Source of the DNA: Conyzicola nivalis
GTDB taxonomy: Bacteria; Actinomycetota; Actinomycetes; Actinomycetales; Microbacteriaceae
Assembly: GCF_014639655.1 (NCBI RefSeq)
Contig: NZ_BMGB01000001.1
Location: 744,001-808,000, forward strand
Direction: 5' to 3'
DNA length: 64,000 nt
Part shown: one piece after another, positions 8,943-17,442 of the stretch
Layout of the letters: each line of letters starts with the position of its first letter
Position numbering within the stretch: the stretch's first letter is position 1
The notes under the pieces: model-generated
The model's input: only the letters and a program-made list of their open reading frames with translations
The model's database searches: none
Told to the model about the DNA's origin: nothing
Made by a program: the position numbers and the translations under genes

Positions 8943-10277
8943 CTACCGCCAGTCGACGGCCCGCGGGCGGATGTTGTGGTTCTGGTCGAACAGGTTGAAC
9001 GGGTCGAGTTCGGCCTTGACCGCCTCGAGTCTGGCCAGCGTCGCGGGCGGGTACATCAGCGGTGTCGCCACGTCGCTCGTGAGCATAGAGAAGTTGCCGT
9101 AGAGGCCCTGCAGGTGCGGCAGGAGGGAGTCCCACCCCGACTGGTACGCCGCGACAGCCTCGTCGGGTGCGTCGGGCGGGAAGAAGGCTGCGGAGATGAC
9201 GAGAACCTCGCTGTCGCGGTATGCGAAGGCCGTGGCATCCGGCTCGACCCGGTTGAACGCGCCGCGCAGGTACCGGATCATCAGCACCGACGAGGGCGTC
9301 TTCGCGAAGACGCCGGCGAGGTCGTTGATCGTGGCGTCGTCGAACTCGGCCGCGAAAGCGTTGTTGTTCACCATGCGCACCCCGTCGGGAGCGTGCGCCT
9401 CGGCGAGGATCTCGGCGTAGGCGGTCGCCGCGACCGTGTTTCCGGTAACCGCGCCCAGTTCGAGCAGCGGTGCGATCGCGGCGTCGGCCGCCTCGTCGTC
9501 GGAACCGGCAAAGCAGACGGTGATCTGCGGCCCGCCCTGCATGCCCGGAAACGAGGGCATCCAGAGGAACGTGGTGTTGAGTCGCTCGGGAGCCTCGCGC
9601 ATCACGTCGCGCCAGCCGCGCAGCAGCGTCGCGAGGTCGTCCGGTTCGAACTGGATGGCACCCGCGACGACGCCGTCGAGGTGGTGTGCCCGAAAGGTGA
9701 AGCTCGTCACGATCCCGAAATTGCCGCCCCCGCCGCGCAGCGCCCAGAACAGGTCGGCGTTGTCGGTCTCGTTCGCGGTCACGACGTCGCCGTCGGCGAG
9801 AACCACGCGCGCCTCGACGAGCTGGTCGAGGGCGAGGCCGTGCTCGCGCACCATCCAGCCGAAACCGCCGCCGAGGGTGAGGCCGCCGACGCCGACGGTC
9901 GAGGTGTCGCCGGAGCTGATGGCGAGGTCGTGGTCGCGCAACGCGGCGGCGACCGCTCCCCAGGTCGCGCCGCCACCCACCCGCACGATGCCGTCATTGA
10001 GCACATCGATGGCGGCCAACAGCGAGAGGTCGATCACGACTCCCCCGTCGTTCGTGCCGTAGCCGCCGCCGCTGTGGCCGCCGCCGCGGACCGAGAGTGT
10101 GAACCGGTTGTCGCGCGCGAAGTCGACGGCCGCGGCGACCTCGTTCTCGTCGACCGGTTGGACGACGATCGCCGGGCTGCCGGCCCGGGCAAACACGGTA
10201 CTGGCACGGGTGTAGTCGTCGTCGCCGGGAAGCAGAATTCTGGTCGTACCGAGGTCGTCGAGCTCGTAGGTTGTCAT
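8943..10277 (-). CDS. FAD-linked oxidase, berberine-bridge-enzyme type
   Basis: 444 residues from ATG 10277, with GAGGAGG at good distance upstream. The N-terminal PCMH-type FAD-binding domain has SVRGGGHSGGGYG (His about 68, the expected 8-alpha-histidyl FAD attachment site) and GVGGLTLGGGFGWM. The C-terminal BBE segment ends in FNLFDQNHNIRP. The cysteine that makes the second covalent FAD bond in bicovalent members is Thr here (SSGDTSTVG), so the flavin is probably held by His alone. Relatives oxidise sugars or secondary metabolites with O2. There is no signal peptide. The neighbours give no substrate hint. Confidence 0.92.
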   Translation of the reverse strand: MTTYELDDLGTTRILLPGDDDYTRASTVFARAGSPAIVVQPVDENEVAAAVDFARDNRFTLSVRGGGHSGGGYGTNDGGVVIDLSLLAAIDVLNDGIVRVGGGATWGAVAAALRDHDLAISSGDTSTVGVGGLTLGGGFGWMVREHGLALDQLVEARVVLADGDVVTANETDNADLFWALRGGGGNFGIVTSFTFRAHHLDGVVAGAIQFEPDDLATLLRGWRDVMREAPERLNTTFLWMPSFPGMQGGPQITVCFAGSDDEAADAAIAPLLELGAVTGNTVAATAYAEILAEAHAPDGVRMVNNNAFAAEFDDATINDLAGVFAKTPSSVLMIRYLRGAFNRVEPDATAFAYRDSEVLVISAAFFPPDAPDEAVAAYQSGWDSLLPHLQGLYGNFSMLTSDVATPLMYPPATLARLEAVKAELDPFNLFDQNHNIRPRAVDWR

Positions 10278-10361
10278 CCGTGGCCTCCTCACCAGCCTCC
10301 GATTTTTCCGGCCGCGGGCCCTCGTGGTCAATCCCCCGGCGACGGCTGACAGAATCGAAGT

Positions 10362-10910
10362 ATGAATCGCATCCCCGGAGCCGTCGTCGCGGTGAGTCGA
10401 TCGTCCAGCCACGACTTCAGCAAACCCACCGCGGGAGCGATCACGCTGGTGGAGGGCTGGGGTGTGGAGGGTGACGCGCACGCGGGGGCGACCACCCAGC
10501 ACCTCTACCTGGTGAAGAAAGACCCCACGCGGGCGAACCTCACCCAGGTGCACCTCATCCAGGAGGAACTCTTCGCCGAACTGGCCGACCGGTTCGTTGT
10601 CCGGCCCGGAGAGCTAGGCGAGAACGTGACCACTAGCGGTGTCGACCTGCTCACGCTTCCGCTCGGCACGCGACTCCACCTCGGCGACGACGCGGTGGTC
10701 GAGGTGACCGGGCTGCGCAGCCCGTGTTCCAAGATCAACGCCTACCAGGGCGGCCTGATGAAGGCTCTCGTCTCGAAAGACGGCGACGGGCAGATAATCC
10801 GGAAGTCCGGCGTGATGGGCATCGTGGTCACGGGCGGAGTGGTGATGCCGGGCGACCCGTTGCGGGTCGAACTGCCCGAGGGCGAACACGTCGCCCTCGG
10901 TGTGGTCTAG
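10362..10910 (+). CDS. MOSC domain-containing protein
   Basis: 182 residues forming a stand-alone MOSC beta-barrel. Characteristic pieces are GVEGDAHAG near the start, QVHLIQEELF, GELGENVTTSGVDLLTLPLG and the conserved Cys in LRSPCSKINAYQ. That Cys corresponds to the position proposed to carry sulfur or bind the molybdenum centre in MOSC proteins. Family members include YiiM, active on N-hydroxylated bases, and the C-terminal domains of Moco sulfurase and mARC. The length fits the YiiM-like single-domain group. The J-domain gene follows 42 bases downstream on the same strand. Confidence 0.9.
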   Translation: MNRIPGAVVAVSRSSSHDFSKPTAGAITLVEGWGVEGDAHAGATTQHLYLVKKDPTRANLTQVHLIQEELFAELADRFVVRPGELGENVTTSGVDLLTLPLGTRLHLGDDAVVEVTGLRSPCSKINAYQGGLMKALVSKDGDGQIIRKSGVMGIVVTGGVVMPGDPLRVELPEGEHVALGVV

Positions 10911-10952
10911 CCACCACTGGCAAGGGCGCCGGTCAAGGCGCACAGTTGACTC

Positions 10953-11513
10953 ATGACTCCCGAAGACGCGGCCGCGATCCTTCAATTGCGCCCGAACGCC
11001 ACCGCGGGAGACGTCGAGCGGGCCTTTCGCGCCCGCGCGAGGATGCTGCACCCCGATCGGCTCACGGGCGCATCCGAAGAGCAGGTCGCGGCCGCTGCCG
11101 AGAAGTTCGCCCGCCTGACGGAGGCGCACGAGGTGATGCAGCATGCGATCGCCGACGCGCCCATCATCGCGACGATCGAACCCGACGGGCCGCCGCCGAG
11201 CGCGCGCTGGCTGATCGTCGGCTGGCTAGGGGTGATGCTCGTCGCGGGGGTGATCTCGTTCTTCGGCGGGGCCATCCCGTACTCGACCGCCGACGTGGTG
11301 CTGCGGCTGCTCCCCCTCGCGGCCGCGGCGACGGCCTTCGCGCTGACCGGTCGCCGGGTCTACTACGCCGCGACGGTGGCGCTGCTCGCCGCGAGCGTGC
11401 TCATCACCCTCGCCCTCGCCAGCTTCGGTTCGCTCGTGGCACTCGGGCTGCTGCTCGTGCCGGTCGTCGGGCTCATGGTGCAGGGACGGAAGGTCGCGGC
11501 GTACCGCGCCTAG
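10953..11513 (+). CDS. J-domain membrane protein
   Basis: 186 residues. The first 65 form a J domain of the DnaJ type: helix II basic stretch VERAFRARARML, the HPD tripeptide (MLHPDRL) and helix III AAEKFARLTEAHEVM. After a linker come about four hydrophobic helices (WLIVGWLGVMLVAGVISFF to the LLLVPVVGLMV segment). There is no Gly/Phe region, zinc finger or substrate domain. It could recruit DnaK to the membrane, but its client is unknown. It ends in a shared CTAG with the convergent SDR gene. Confidence 0.85.
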   Translation: MTPEDAAAILQLRPNATAGDVERAFRARARMLHPDRLTGASEEQVAAAAEKFARLTEAHEVMQHAIADAPIIATIEPDGPPPSARWLIVGWLGVMLVAGVISFFGGAIPYSTADVVLRLLPLAAAATAFALTGRRVYYAATVALLAASVLITLALASFGSLVALGLLLVPVVGLMVQGRKVAAYRA

Positions 11514-12325
11514 CCGCGACGCCAGTCGTCGGAGACCAGGTGGGATCCGCCCTGCGGACCCATCTGCAGCATGCCGCCGTCGGCCACGAACGACGCCCCC
11601 GTGACGTAGCTCGACTTCGCCGAAGCGAGGAAGGTGATGACATCGGCGATCTCGCGCGGGTGACCGGGGCGGCCGAGCGGGATGCCAGGACGGTGCGTCT
11701 TACCCGCGTCGTCCGCCTCCGCGTTGTTCATGGGGGTCGAGATCTCGCCGGGGGCGACCGAGTTCGCGGTGATGCCGAACTCGCCGAGCTCGAGCGCCAG
11801 CGACTTCATCAGTCCGCCGAGACCGTGCTTGGCCGCGTCGTAGGCGCTCGAGCCGACCCGCGGCTGGTGCTCGTGCACGCTCGTGACCGCGATGAGACGT
11901 CCGCCCGACGCGGCATCCACCATGATCTTCGCCGCCCGCTGGAGGCACACGAACGCTCCGTCGAGGTCGGTGGCGATGATGTCGCGCCAGTCGTCGAGAC
12001 CGAGTTCGAGGAACGGCGTGTGCTGGCCGAGCCCCGCGTTGTTGACGAAGACGTCGAGGCCGCCGAGGTCCGCTGCCAGCGCGTCGATGACGTCGCCGCA
12101 GGCCTCGAGTTCGGAGGTATCGAGCTGGCTCACGAAGGCGCGCCGACCCTCGGCACGCACGAGTCGCGCGGTCTCCTCGGCGCCCTCTTCGTCGGAGTGC
12201 CAGGTGATTCCCACGTCGAGACCGTCTTCGGCGAGTGCGATGGCCGTCTCGCGGCCGATGCCGGAGTCGGAACCGGTGACGATCGCTAGGCGCGGCAGGA
12301 ATGAGGGGGCAGGGTTATCAGACAT
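11510..12325 (-). CDS. Short-chain dehydrogenase/reductase
   Basis: 271 residues from ATG 12325 (MSDNPAPSFLPRLAIVTGSD). Classical SDR: cofactor motif TGSDSGIGRE, structural NNAG (VFVNNAGLG), catalytic Ser in VTSVHEH, and Tyr/Lys in YDAAKHG. C-terminal GASFVADGGMLQMGPQGGS is typical of the glucose-dehydrogenase-like SDR subgroup. Acidic or basic residues after the second strand (ITWHSDEEGAEE) do not clearly settle NAD versus NADP. Substrate unknown. The stop overlaps the J-domain gene stop through CTAG at 11510-11513. Confidence 0.9.
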   Translation of the reverse strand: MSDNPAPSFLPRLAIVTGSDSGIGRETAIALAEDGLDVGITWHSDEEGAEETARLVRAEGRRAFVSQLDTSELEACGDVIDALAADLGGLDVFVNNAGLGQHTPFLELGLDDWRDIIATDLDGAFVCLQRAAKIMVDAASGGRLIAVTSVHEHQPRVGSSAYDAAKHGLGGLMKSLALELGEFGITANSVAPGEISTPMNNAEADDAGKTHRPGIPLGRPGHPREIADVITFLASAKSSYVTGASFVADGGMLQMGPQGGSHLVSDDWRRG

Positions 12326-12386
12326 CTGTCGAGCATCTCTGAGCGTCGCCGTCACACGCAAGGCCTTGCGCGCGTAGGCTTAACCG

Positions 12387-12713
12387 ATGGCCGTGAACAA
12401 CCACATCCCCCGCGGTCGGGCGAGTCTCGAAGTGCTGCGGGCCGAGGCCCAGCAGGAGCGGGAGACCATCGTCGAAGAACGCCTGATGAGCGGCGAAGAT
12501 CCGTGGGCGTTTATGGAAGAGCTGCCTTCCGTGGACGAGCTCGTCGTCTACCTGCTGCGAGCCGATGCGATCAACGCCAACGACGGCCGGCGACCCTCGC
12601 CGACTCGTGAATACCGCGTTCTGCGGCAGATAGCGCTCGAGCATCCGGGGCTCACCAAGACCGTCTGGCGCCTGCTCGGCGACAACGGACCGTTGGCGCG
12701 GGAGTACTGGTAA
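12387..12713 (+). CDS. Hypothetical protein (108 aa)
   Basis: Small, charged, helical protein (MAVNNHIPRGRASLEVLRAE...). No signal peptide, membrane helix or metal motif. The middle part PWAFMEELPSVDELVVYLLR and the end GLTKTVWRLLGDNGPLAREYW look conserved in character but I cannot name the family. It is divergent from the SDR gene and 54 bases before the SNF2 helicase gene on the same strand, so co-transcription is possible. A partial copy of the GACAGGCTC palindromic repeat begins just after its TAA. Confidence 0.7.
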   Translation: MAVNNHIPRGRASLEVLRAEAQQERETIVEERLMSGEDPWAFMEELPSVDELVVYLLRADAINANDGRRPSPTREYRVLRQIALEHPGLTKTVWRLLGDNGPLAREYW

Positions 12714-12767
12714 TCCGACAGGCTCGATCCGCGATCCGATGTCGTGGGGCCGTGGGACGATTGAGCC

Positions 12768-15700
12768 ATGTCGTCTGACGCCGCCCCCCTCGTCGACGTG
12801 CGCGACCTGGTGCGGCTCGTGGGTCAGGGCGCCTTCCAGCGCGGCCGCGAATACGCGCGCGACGGCGCCGTCTCCGAGATCGACTGGGACGAAGAGTCCG
12901 GCCTGCTCTCGAGCACCGTTCGGGGCTCGCTCGAGAACCCCTACCGCTGTCACGTCGAACTCGCGCCGGCGCGCGACGGCTACCACCGCCCGGTGAGCGG
13001 CAACTGCTCGTGCGCGGTCGGCTCCAACTGCAAGCACGTAGCGGCGACGCTGCTCGAGTGCAACACCGTGCACCTGCGCGAACCGATCACGTCGATCGCG
13101 GGGGTGTCACGCGGCAGCGATCTGGCGAAGAAGCCCGAACCCATCGCGGCGGCGGTGTCCGACTGGAAGACGGCGCTCGGGTCGCTCATCGAGCCGTCGG
13201 TGGCGTCGGCGCTCGGCCTGATCAGCACCGAGACGCCGCTCGCGCTGCAATTCGAGCTACGCGAACAGACTCCGCGTTCGCGCGACCGCTGGCGCGGGCC
13301 CACGGCGACGACCGCCACGAGCCGTGAAGAGGGCGTGCAGTACCGCCTCGGTGTGCGACCGGCGATCCTCAGCGCCGCGGGCAACTGGGTGCGCGGCAAC
13401 GTCACCTGGAACTCTCTCGGTTTCCAGACCAACCGCCTCACGCTCAACAGCGAGCACCAGCGCTGGTTCGCCCAGTTCGCCGCGCTCTACCGGGCGACGA
13501 CGCGCGACGTCTACACCGGCCAGGACACCGACTGGATCTATCTCGACGAATTCCACAGCGACCTGCTCTGGCGACTCGTCGCCGACGCCCGACGCATCGG
13601 GGTCGAATTCATCGGCTCGAAGAAAGACGCTGCAGTCCGGGTCGGCGCGGTCGCCGAGGTGCGCTTGGACGTTGCGCGAACGGATGACGCGGCTCTCGCC
13701 CTCTCGCCGGTGCTCACCATCGACGGCTCGCCTCTGCCCGTCTCCGCCGCCGGTGCCCTCGCCGACCACGGCGTGTACACGACCGAGTTCGGGCCGACGG
13801 TCATCACCCTCGCCCCGACGGCCACACCGCTCAGCCCCGAACAGCGCGCGCTGCTCGGGCGCGAGAGCGGCGTCGTGATCCCGTCCGGCGACGTCGACGA
13901 GTTTCTCACCAACTACTACCCGTCGCTTCGCCGTTCGATCGACATCTCGAGCACCGACGACTCGGTCGACCTGCCACAACTGGTGCCGCCGACCCTCGTG
14001 CTCGCCGTGAGTTTCGGCCGCAAGCAGTCGCTGAAGACGAAGTGGACGTGGGAGAACGCCGGCGACGCGGCCATCGAAGCGGCCATCACCATCCGCGTCG
14101 TCGACGTGCTCGACGAGCTGCCCGTCGCGACTACCCTGCAGGGTCTGGCCGCGGCCGAGTTCAGCACGCAGGTGCTGCCGCTCCTCCAGAAGATCGACGG
14201 CGTGCGCGTAGAAATCACGGGCAAGCAGCCCGACTACCGGGAGCTCACCGAGGTGCCCACCCTCGTCGTCACCACCGTCGAGACCGAGCAACGCGACTGG
14301 TTCGACCTCGGCGTGCTCGTGAGCATCGACGGCCGCAAGGTGCCGTTCGGGCCGCTCTTCACCGCGCTGACCAAGGGGCAGAAGAAGCTGCTGCTGGTCG
14401 ACAACTCCTATCTGTCGCTGCAGCAGCCGGTGTTCGAGGAGTTGAAGCGGCTGATCGACGAGGCATCCGCCCTCGCCGAATGGGAGACCGACGCGCCCAA
14501 GATCAGCCGCTATCAAGCGAGCCTCTGGGCGGAGTTCGAAGACCTCGCGGATGAAACGCAGCAGGCGGTCTCGTGGCGCGCCACCGCGGCCGGGCTGATG
14601 GCGGCCGACGGGGTGGAGTCGACTCCCCTGCCGGCCGGCGTGAACGCATCGCTGCGGCCCTACCAGCAGGAGGGCTTCGACTGGCTCGCGTTCCTCTGGC
14701 GGCACGGGCTCGGCGGCGTGCTCGCCGACGACATGGGGCTCGGTAAGACGCTGCAGACGCTCGCCCTCATCCAGTACGCCAAGGAGCACACGGTCGCTGA
14801 GCCTGTCGAAGGGACGCTTCGACAGGCTCAGCGGCCGTTCCTGGTGGTGGCACCGACCTCGGTGGTGGGCAACTGGGTGGCCGAGGCCGAGCGTTTCACC
14901 CCGGGGCTCGTGGTGCGCGGCATCACCGCGACGAACGTCAAGAGCAGGGTCCCGCTGGCGAAGCAGACCGAGGGTGCCGACGTGATCGTGACGTCGTACG
15001 CGCTGTTCCGGCTCGACTTCGCCGCCTACCAGGCCGAGTCGTGGGGCGGGCTGGTGCTCGACGAGGCCCAGTTCGTGAAGAATCCCGCGTCGAAGGCCCA
15101 CGAGGCCGCGCTCGACCTCGCGGCCCCGTTCAAGCTCGCGATCACGGGCACCCCGATGGAGAACAGTCTGATGGACCTCTGGTCGCTGTTCCAGATCGTG
15201 GCACCCGGGCTGTTCCCGTCGTGGCGACGGTTCACCGAGGACTACATCAAGCCGATCACCTCGGGCGCCGCGAATGAGTCGGAGCGCGCCGCACAGTTGC
15301 TCGCCCAGTTGCGCAGGCGCATCCGGCCCCTCATGATGCGCAGAACCAAGGACCTGGTCGCGAAAGAACTGCCGGCGAAGCAGGAGCAGGTGCTGCGCAT
15401 CGACCTGTCGCCGCGCCATAAGACGCTCTACGACACGTTCCTGCAGCGCGAGCGCCAGAAGCTTCTCGGCCTCATCGAAGACATGGACAAGAACCGGTTC
15501 ATCGTGTTCCGGTCGCTCACGCTGCTGCGGATGCTCTCGCTCGACGCCTCGCTCGTCGACGAGATCTACAGCGACATCCCGTCGAGCAAACTCGACGTGC
15601 TCTTCGAGCAGCTGGAGGACGTGATCGCCGAGAACCACCGCGCCCTCGTCTTCAGCCAGTTCACCAGCTTCCTGAAGAAGGCGGCGGGGAGGCTCGACGC

Positions 15701-16088
15701 GCAGGGCATCGCCTACGAGTATCTCGACGGCGCCACCCTCAAGCGCGCCGACGTGATCAAACGGTTCAAGCAGGGCGACGCGCCCGTATTCCTCATCAGC
15801 CTCAAGGCGGGCGGGTTCGGACTCAACCTCACCGAGGCGGACTACGTCTTTATGCTCGACCCGTGGTGGAACCCTGCCACCGAGGCGCAGGCGATCGACC
15901 GTACCCACCGCATCGGCCAGACCAAGAACGTGATGGTCTACCGCATGGTCGCGAACGGCACGATCGAGGAGAAGGTCATGGCCCTCAAAGACCAGAAGTC
16001 GCGCCTGTTCGACGCCGTGATGGACGACGACGCGGTCTTCAGCGCCGCCCTCACCGCGGACGATATCCGAGGCCTGCTCGAAGGCTGA
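12768..16088 (+). CDS. SNF2/RapA-family DEAD-like helicase with SWIM zinc finger
   Basis: 1106 residues. The N-terminus carries a SWIM zinc finger, CSCAVGSNCKH (Cys 80, 82, 88 and His 90). An SNF2-associated region follows, then two RecA-like domains: Walker A DDMGLGKT (Lys about 660), motif Ia VVAPTSVVGNW, DEAQ (about 765), motif III ITGTPMEN, motif IV LVFSQF, motif V FGLNLTEADYV and motif VI QAIDRTHRIGQ. It should be an ATP-driven DNA translocase acting on protein-DNA complexes. Between motifs I and Ia it contains residues HTVAEPVEGTLRQAQRP, encoded by a perfect 37-bp palindromic repeat; the frame remains open. It is 25 bases upstream of the Eis-like gene. Confidence 0.95.
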   Translation: MSSDAAPLVDVRDLVRLVGQGAFQRGREYARDGAVSEIDWDEESGLLSSTVRGSLENPYRCHVELAPARDGYHRPVSGNCSCAVGSNCKHVAATLLECNTVHLREPITSIAGVSRGSDLAKKPEPIAAAVSDWKTALGSLIEPSVASALGLISTETPLALQFELREQTPRSRDRWRGPTATTATSREEGVQYRLGVRPAILSAAGNWVRGNVTWNSLGFQTNRLTLNSEHQRWFAQFAALYRATTRDVYTGQDTDWIYLDEFHSDLLWRLVADARRIGVEFIGSKKDAAVRVGAVAEVRLDVARTDDAALALSPVLTIDGSPLPVSAAGALADHGVYTTEFGPTVITLAPTATPLSPEQRALLGRESGVVIPSGDVDEFLTNYYPSLRRSIDISSTDDSVDLPQLVPPTLVLAVSFGRKQSLKTKWTWENAGDAAIEAAITIRVVDVLDELPVATTLQGLAAAEFSTQVLPLLQKIDGVRVEITGKQPDYRELTEVPTLVVTTVETEQRDWFDLGVLVSIDGRKVPFGPLFTALTKGQKKLLLVDNSYLSLQQPVFEELKRLIDEASALAEWETDAPKISRYQASLWAEFEDLADETQQAVSWRATAAGLMAADGVESTPLPAGVNASLRPYQQEGFDWLAFLWRHGLGGVLADDMGLGKTLQTLALIQYAKEHTVAEPVEGTLRQAQRPFLVVAPTSVVGNWVAEAERFTPGLVVRGITATNVKSRVPLAKQTEGADVIVTSYALFRLDFAAYQAESWGGLVLDEAQFVKNPASKAHEAALDLAAPFKLAITGTPMENSLMDLWSLFQIVAPGLFPSWRRFTEDYIKPITSGAANESERAAQLLAQLRRRIRPLMMRRTKDLVAKELPAKQEQVLRIDLSPRHKTLYDTFLQRERQKLLGLIEDMDKNRFIVFRSLTLLRMLSLDASLVDEIYSDIPSSKLDVLFEQLEDVIAENHRALVFSQFTSFLKKAAGRLDAQGIAYEYLDGATLKRADVIKRFKQGDAPVFLISLKAGGFGLNLTEADYVFMLDPWWNPATEAQAIDRTHRIGQTKNVMVYRMVANGTIEEKVMALKDQKSRLFDAVMDDDAVFSAALTADDIRGLLEG
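14796..14832. repeat. Palindromic repeat element inside the SNF2 helicase gene
   Basis: GCTGAGCCTGTCGAAG (14796-14811) is repeated in perfect inverted form as CTTCGACAGGCTCAGC (14817-14832) with a five-base loop. The same core recurs as a full hairpin at 47870-47908 and as halves after two gene stops (12716-12728, 63248-63261). I associate it with a repetitive extragenic palindrome of Microbacteriaceae. Here it is translated, adding about a dozen residues near 677-689 of the helicase. Confidence 0.75.
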
Positions 16089-16113
16089 CGGATGCCTCGA
16101 CTAGCCTGAAGCA

Positions 16114-17439
16114 GTGAGCAACGACTACCTACGCGCCCCTATCGACCCCAACTCGGCACAATCGCTCGAAGCCGGTGGTCTCCGTCTCGATCTCGTCGAC
16201 ACGGCGGACGCGGAACAATTCGGCTCGTGGCTGCAGGCCGAGGCGCGCGGGTTCCACGACGGCGCGGCCAGCGACGAGACGATCGCCGGCCAGGTCGCCG
16301 GCCTCGCCTACCGCCGCACCACCGGCGTCTGGGACGACACGGCCGCGGACGCCGCATCCCCGGTCGCGACCGTCAGCTCGTGGTCGACGCCGGTCACCGT
16401 TCCCGGCGAGCGGGCCATCGACGCGTGGGCTGTCAGCGCCGTCACCGTGGCGCCCACCCACCGCCGCCGCGGCATCGCACGCGCGATGCTCGAGGCCGAG
16501 CTGCGCACCGCCCGTTCGCTCGGTGTGCCGCTCGCGATGCTCACGGTCTCCGAGGCCACCATCTACGGCCGGTTCGGATTCGCCCCGGCCGTTATGGCCG
16601 CCGACTGGAAGATCGACACGCGGCGGGCACACTGGACCGGCCCGACGCCCGACGGGCGGCTCAACTTCATCACCGTCGAGCAGCTCAAGGAGCAGGGTCC
16701 CGCGATCGTCGAAAAGGTGCGGCTGCAGTCGCCGGGCGAGATCGAACCGTGGCCGCTGTTCTGGGATCGCGCCCTCGGACTCACGGGCAGCGAGGCCGAG
16801 CGCCCCAAGAACCTGCGCGTCGTCCGGTATGACGACGCGGCCGGAGAACCGCAGGGCTTCGCGACCTATGTGGTCAACGAGGTGGCCGGCGACGTGTTCG
16901 GCCACTCGCTCGAGGTGCGCATCGTGTCGACCGCCACCGATGACGCCTACGCCGGCATCTGGCGCTACCTGATCGAGATGGACCTCGTCGGCGACGTCAT
17001 CGCTCCCCTGCGCGCGGTGGACGAGGCGTTCGCGTGGCAGATCTCCGACTTCCGGGCCGCGACGAAGACCAGGCAGCGCGACCACCTGTGGACGCGCATC
17101 ATCGACGTGAAGGCCGCGCTGGAGGCGCGCCGCTACAGCGCGCACGGTTCGATCGTGCTCGAGGTGAGCGATGCGCTCGGTTTCGCCGAGGGGCGCTTCC
17201 TGCTCTCGATAGCCGACGACGGGACCGCGCGGGTGCGCGACTGGCCGGGCGCCGCCCCCGACAACGCGGCGATCGTCGCACTCGGGGTGAGCGAACTCAG
17301 CGCGCTCTACCTCGGCGGAGTCTCGGCGGCGACCCTCGCCCGAGCCGGCCGCATCACCGAACTGCACGCCGGTTCGGCCAGTGCGATCGACGCGTCGTTC
17401 CGCTCGCCGATCACACCGTGGCTCTCTATCTGGTTCTAG
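16114..17439 (+). CDS. Eis-like N-acetyltransferase (tandem GNAT plus SCP2-like domain)
   Basis: 441 residues starting at GTG 16114 (MSNDYLRAP). The first GNAT domain has the acetyl-CoA loop VAPTHRRRGIARAMLEAEL and a Tyr in IYGRFGFAPA matching the catalytic Tyr of Eis. A second, degenerate GNAT domain and a C-terminal sterol-carrier-like domain (SDALGFAEGRFLLSIADD...) follow. The chain ends in Phe, as in mycobacterial Eis, where the C-terminal carboxylate takes part in catalysis. Known Eis enzymes acetylate many amines, including aminoglycosides; whether this one confers resistance is unknown. It converges on the DarT-like gene, three bases apart. Confidence 0.88.
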   Translation: MSNDYLRAPIDPNSAQSLEAGGLRLDLVDTADAEQFGSWLQAEARGFHDGAASDETIAGQVAGLAYRRTTGVWDDTAADAASPVATVSSWSTPVTVPGERAIDAWAVSAVTVAPTHRRRGIARAMLEAELRTARSLGVPLAMLTVSEATIYGRFGFAPAVMAADWKIDTRRAHWTGPTPDGRLNFITVEQLKEQGPAIVEKVRLQSPGEIEPWPLFWDRALGLTGSEAERPKNLRVVRYDDAAGEPQGFATYVVNEVAGDVFGHSLEVRIVSTATDDAYAGIWRYLIEMDLVGDVIAPLRAVDEAFAWQISDFRAATKTRQRDHLWTRIIDVKAALEARRYSAHGSIVLEVSDALGFAEGRFLLSIADDGTARVRDWPGAAPDNAAIVALGVSELSALYLGGVSAATLARAGRITELHAGSASAIDASFRSPITPWLSIWF

Positions 17440-17442
17440 CGC

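Noticed and set aside
14790-14840. Frameshift or assembly error in the helicase at the palindrome
   Set aside because: The frame continues correctly into motif Ia and all later motifs, so the insert is in frame and the gene intact.
13257-15908. 883-residue open frame antisense to the SNF2 helicase
   Set aside because: Same cause; no domain, no ribosome binding site, and full helicase motifs on the other strand.
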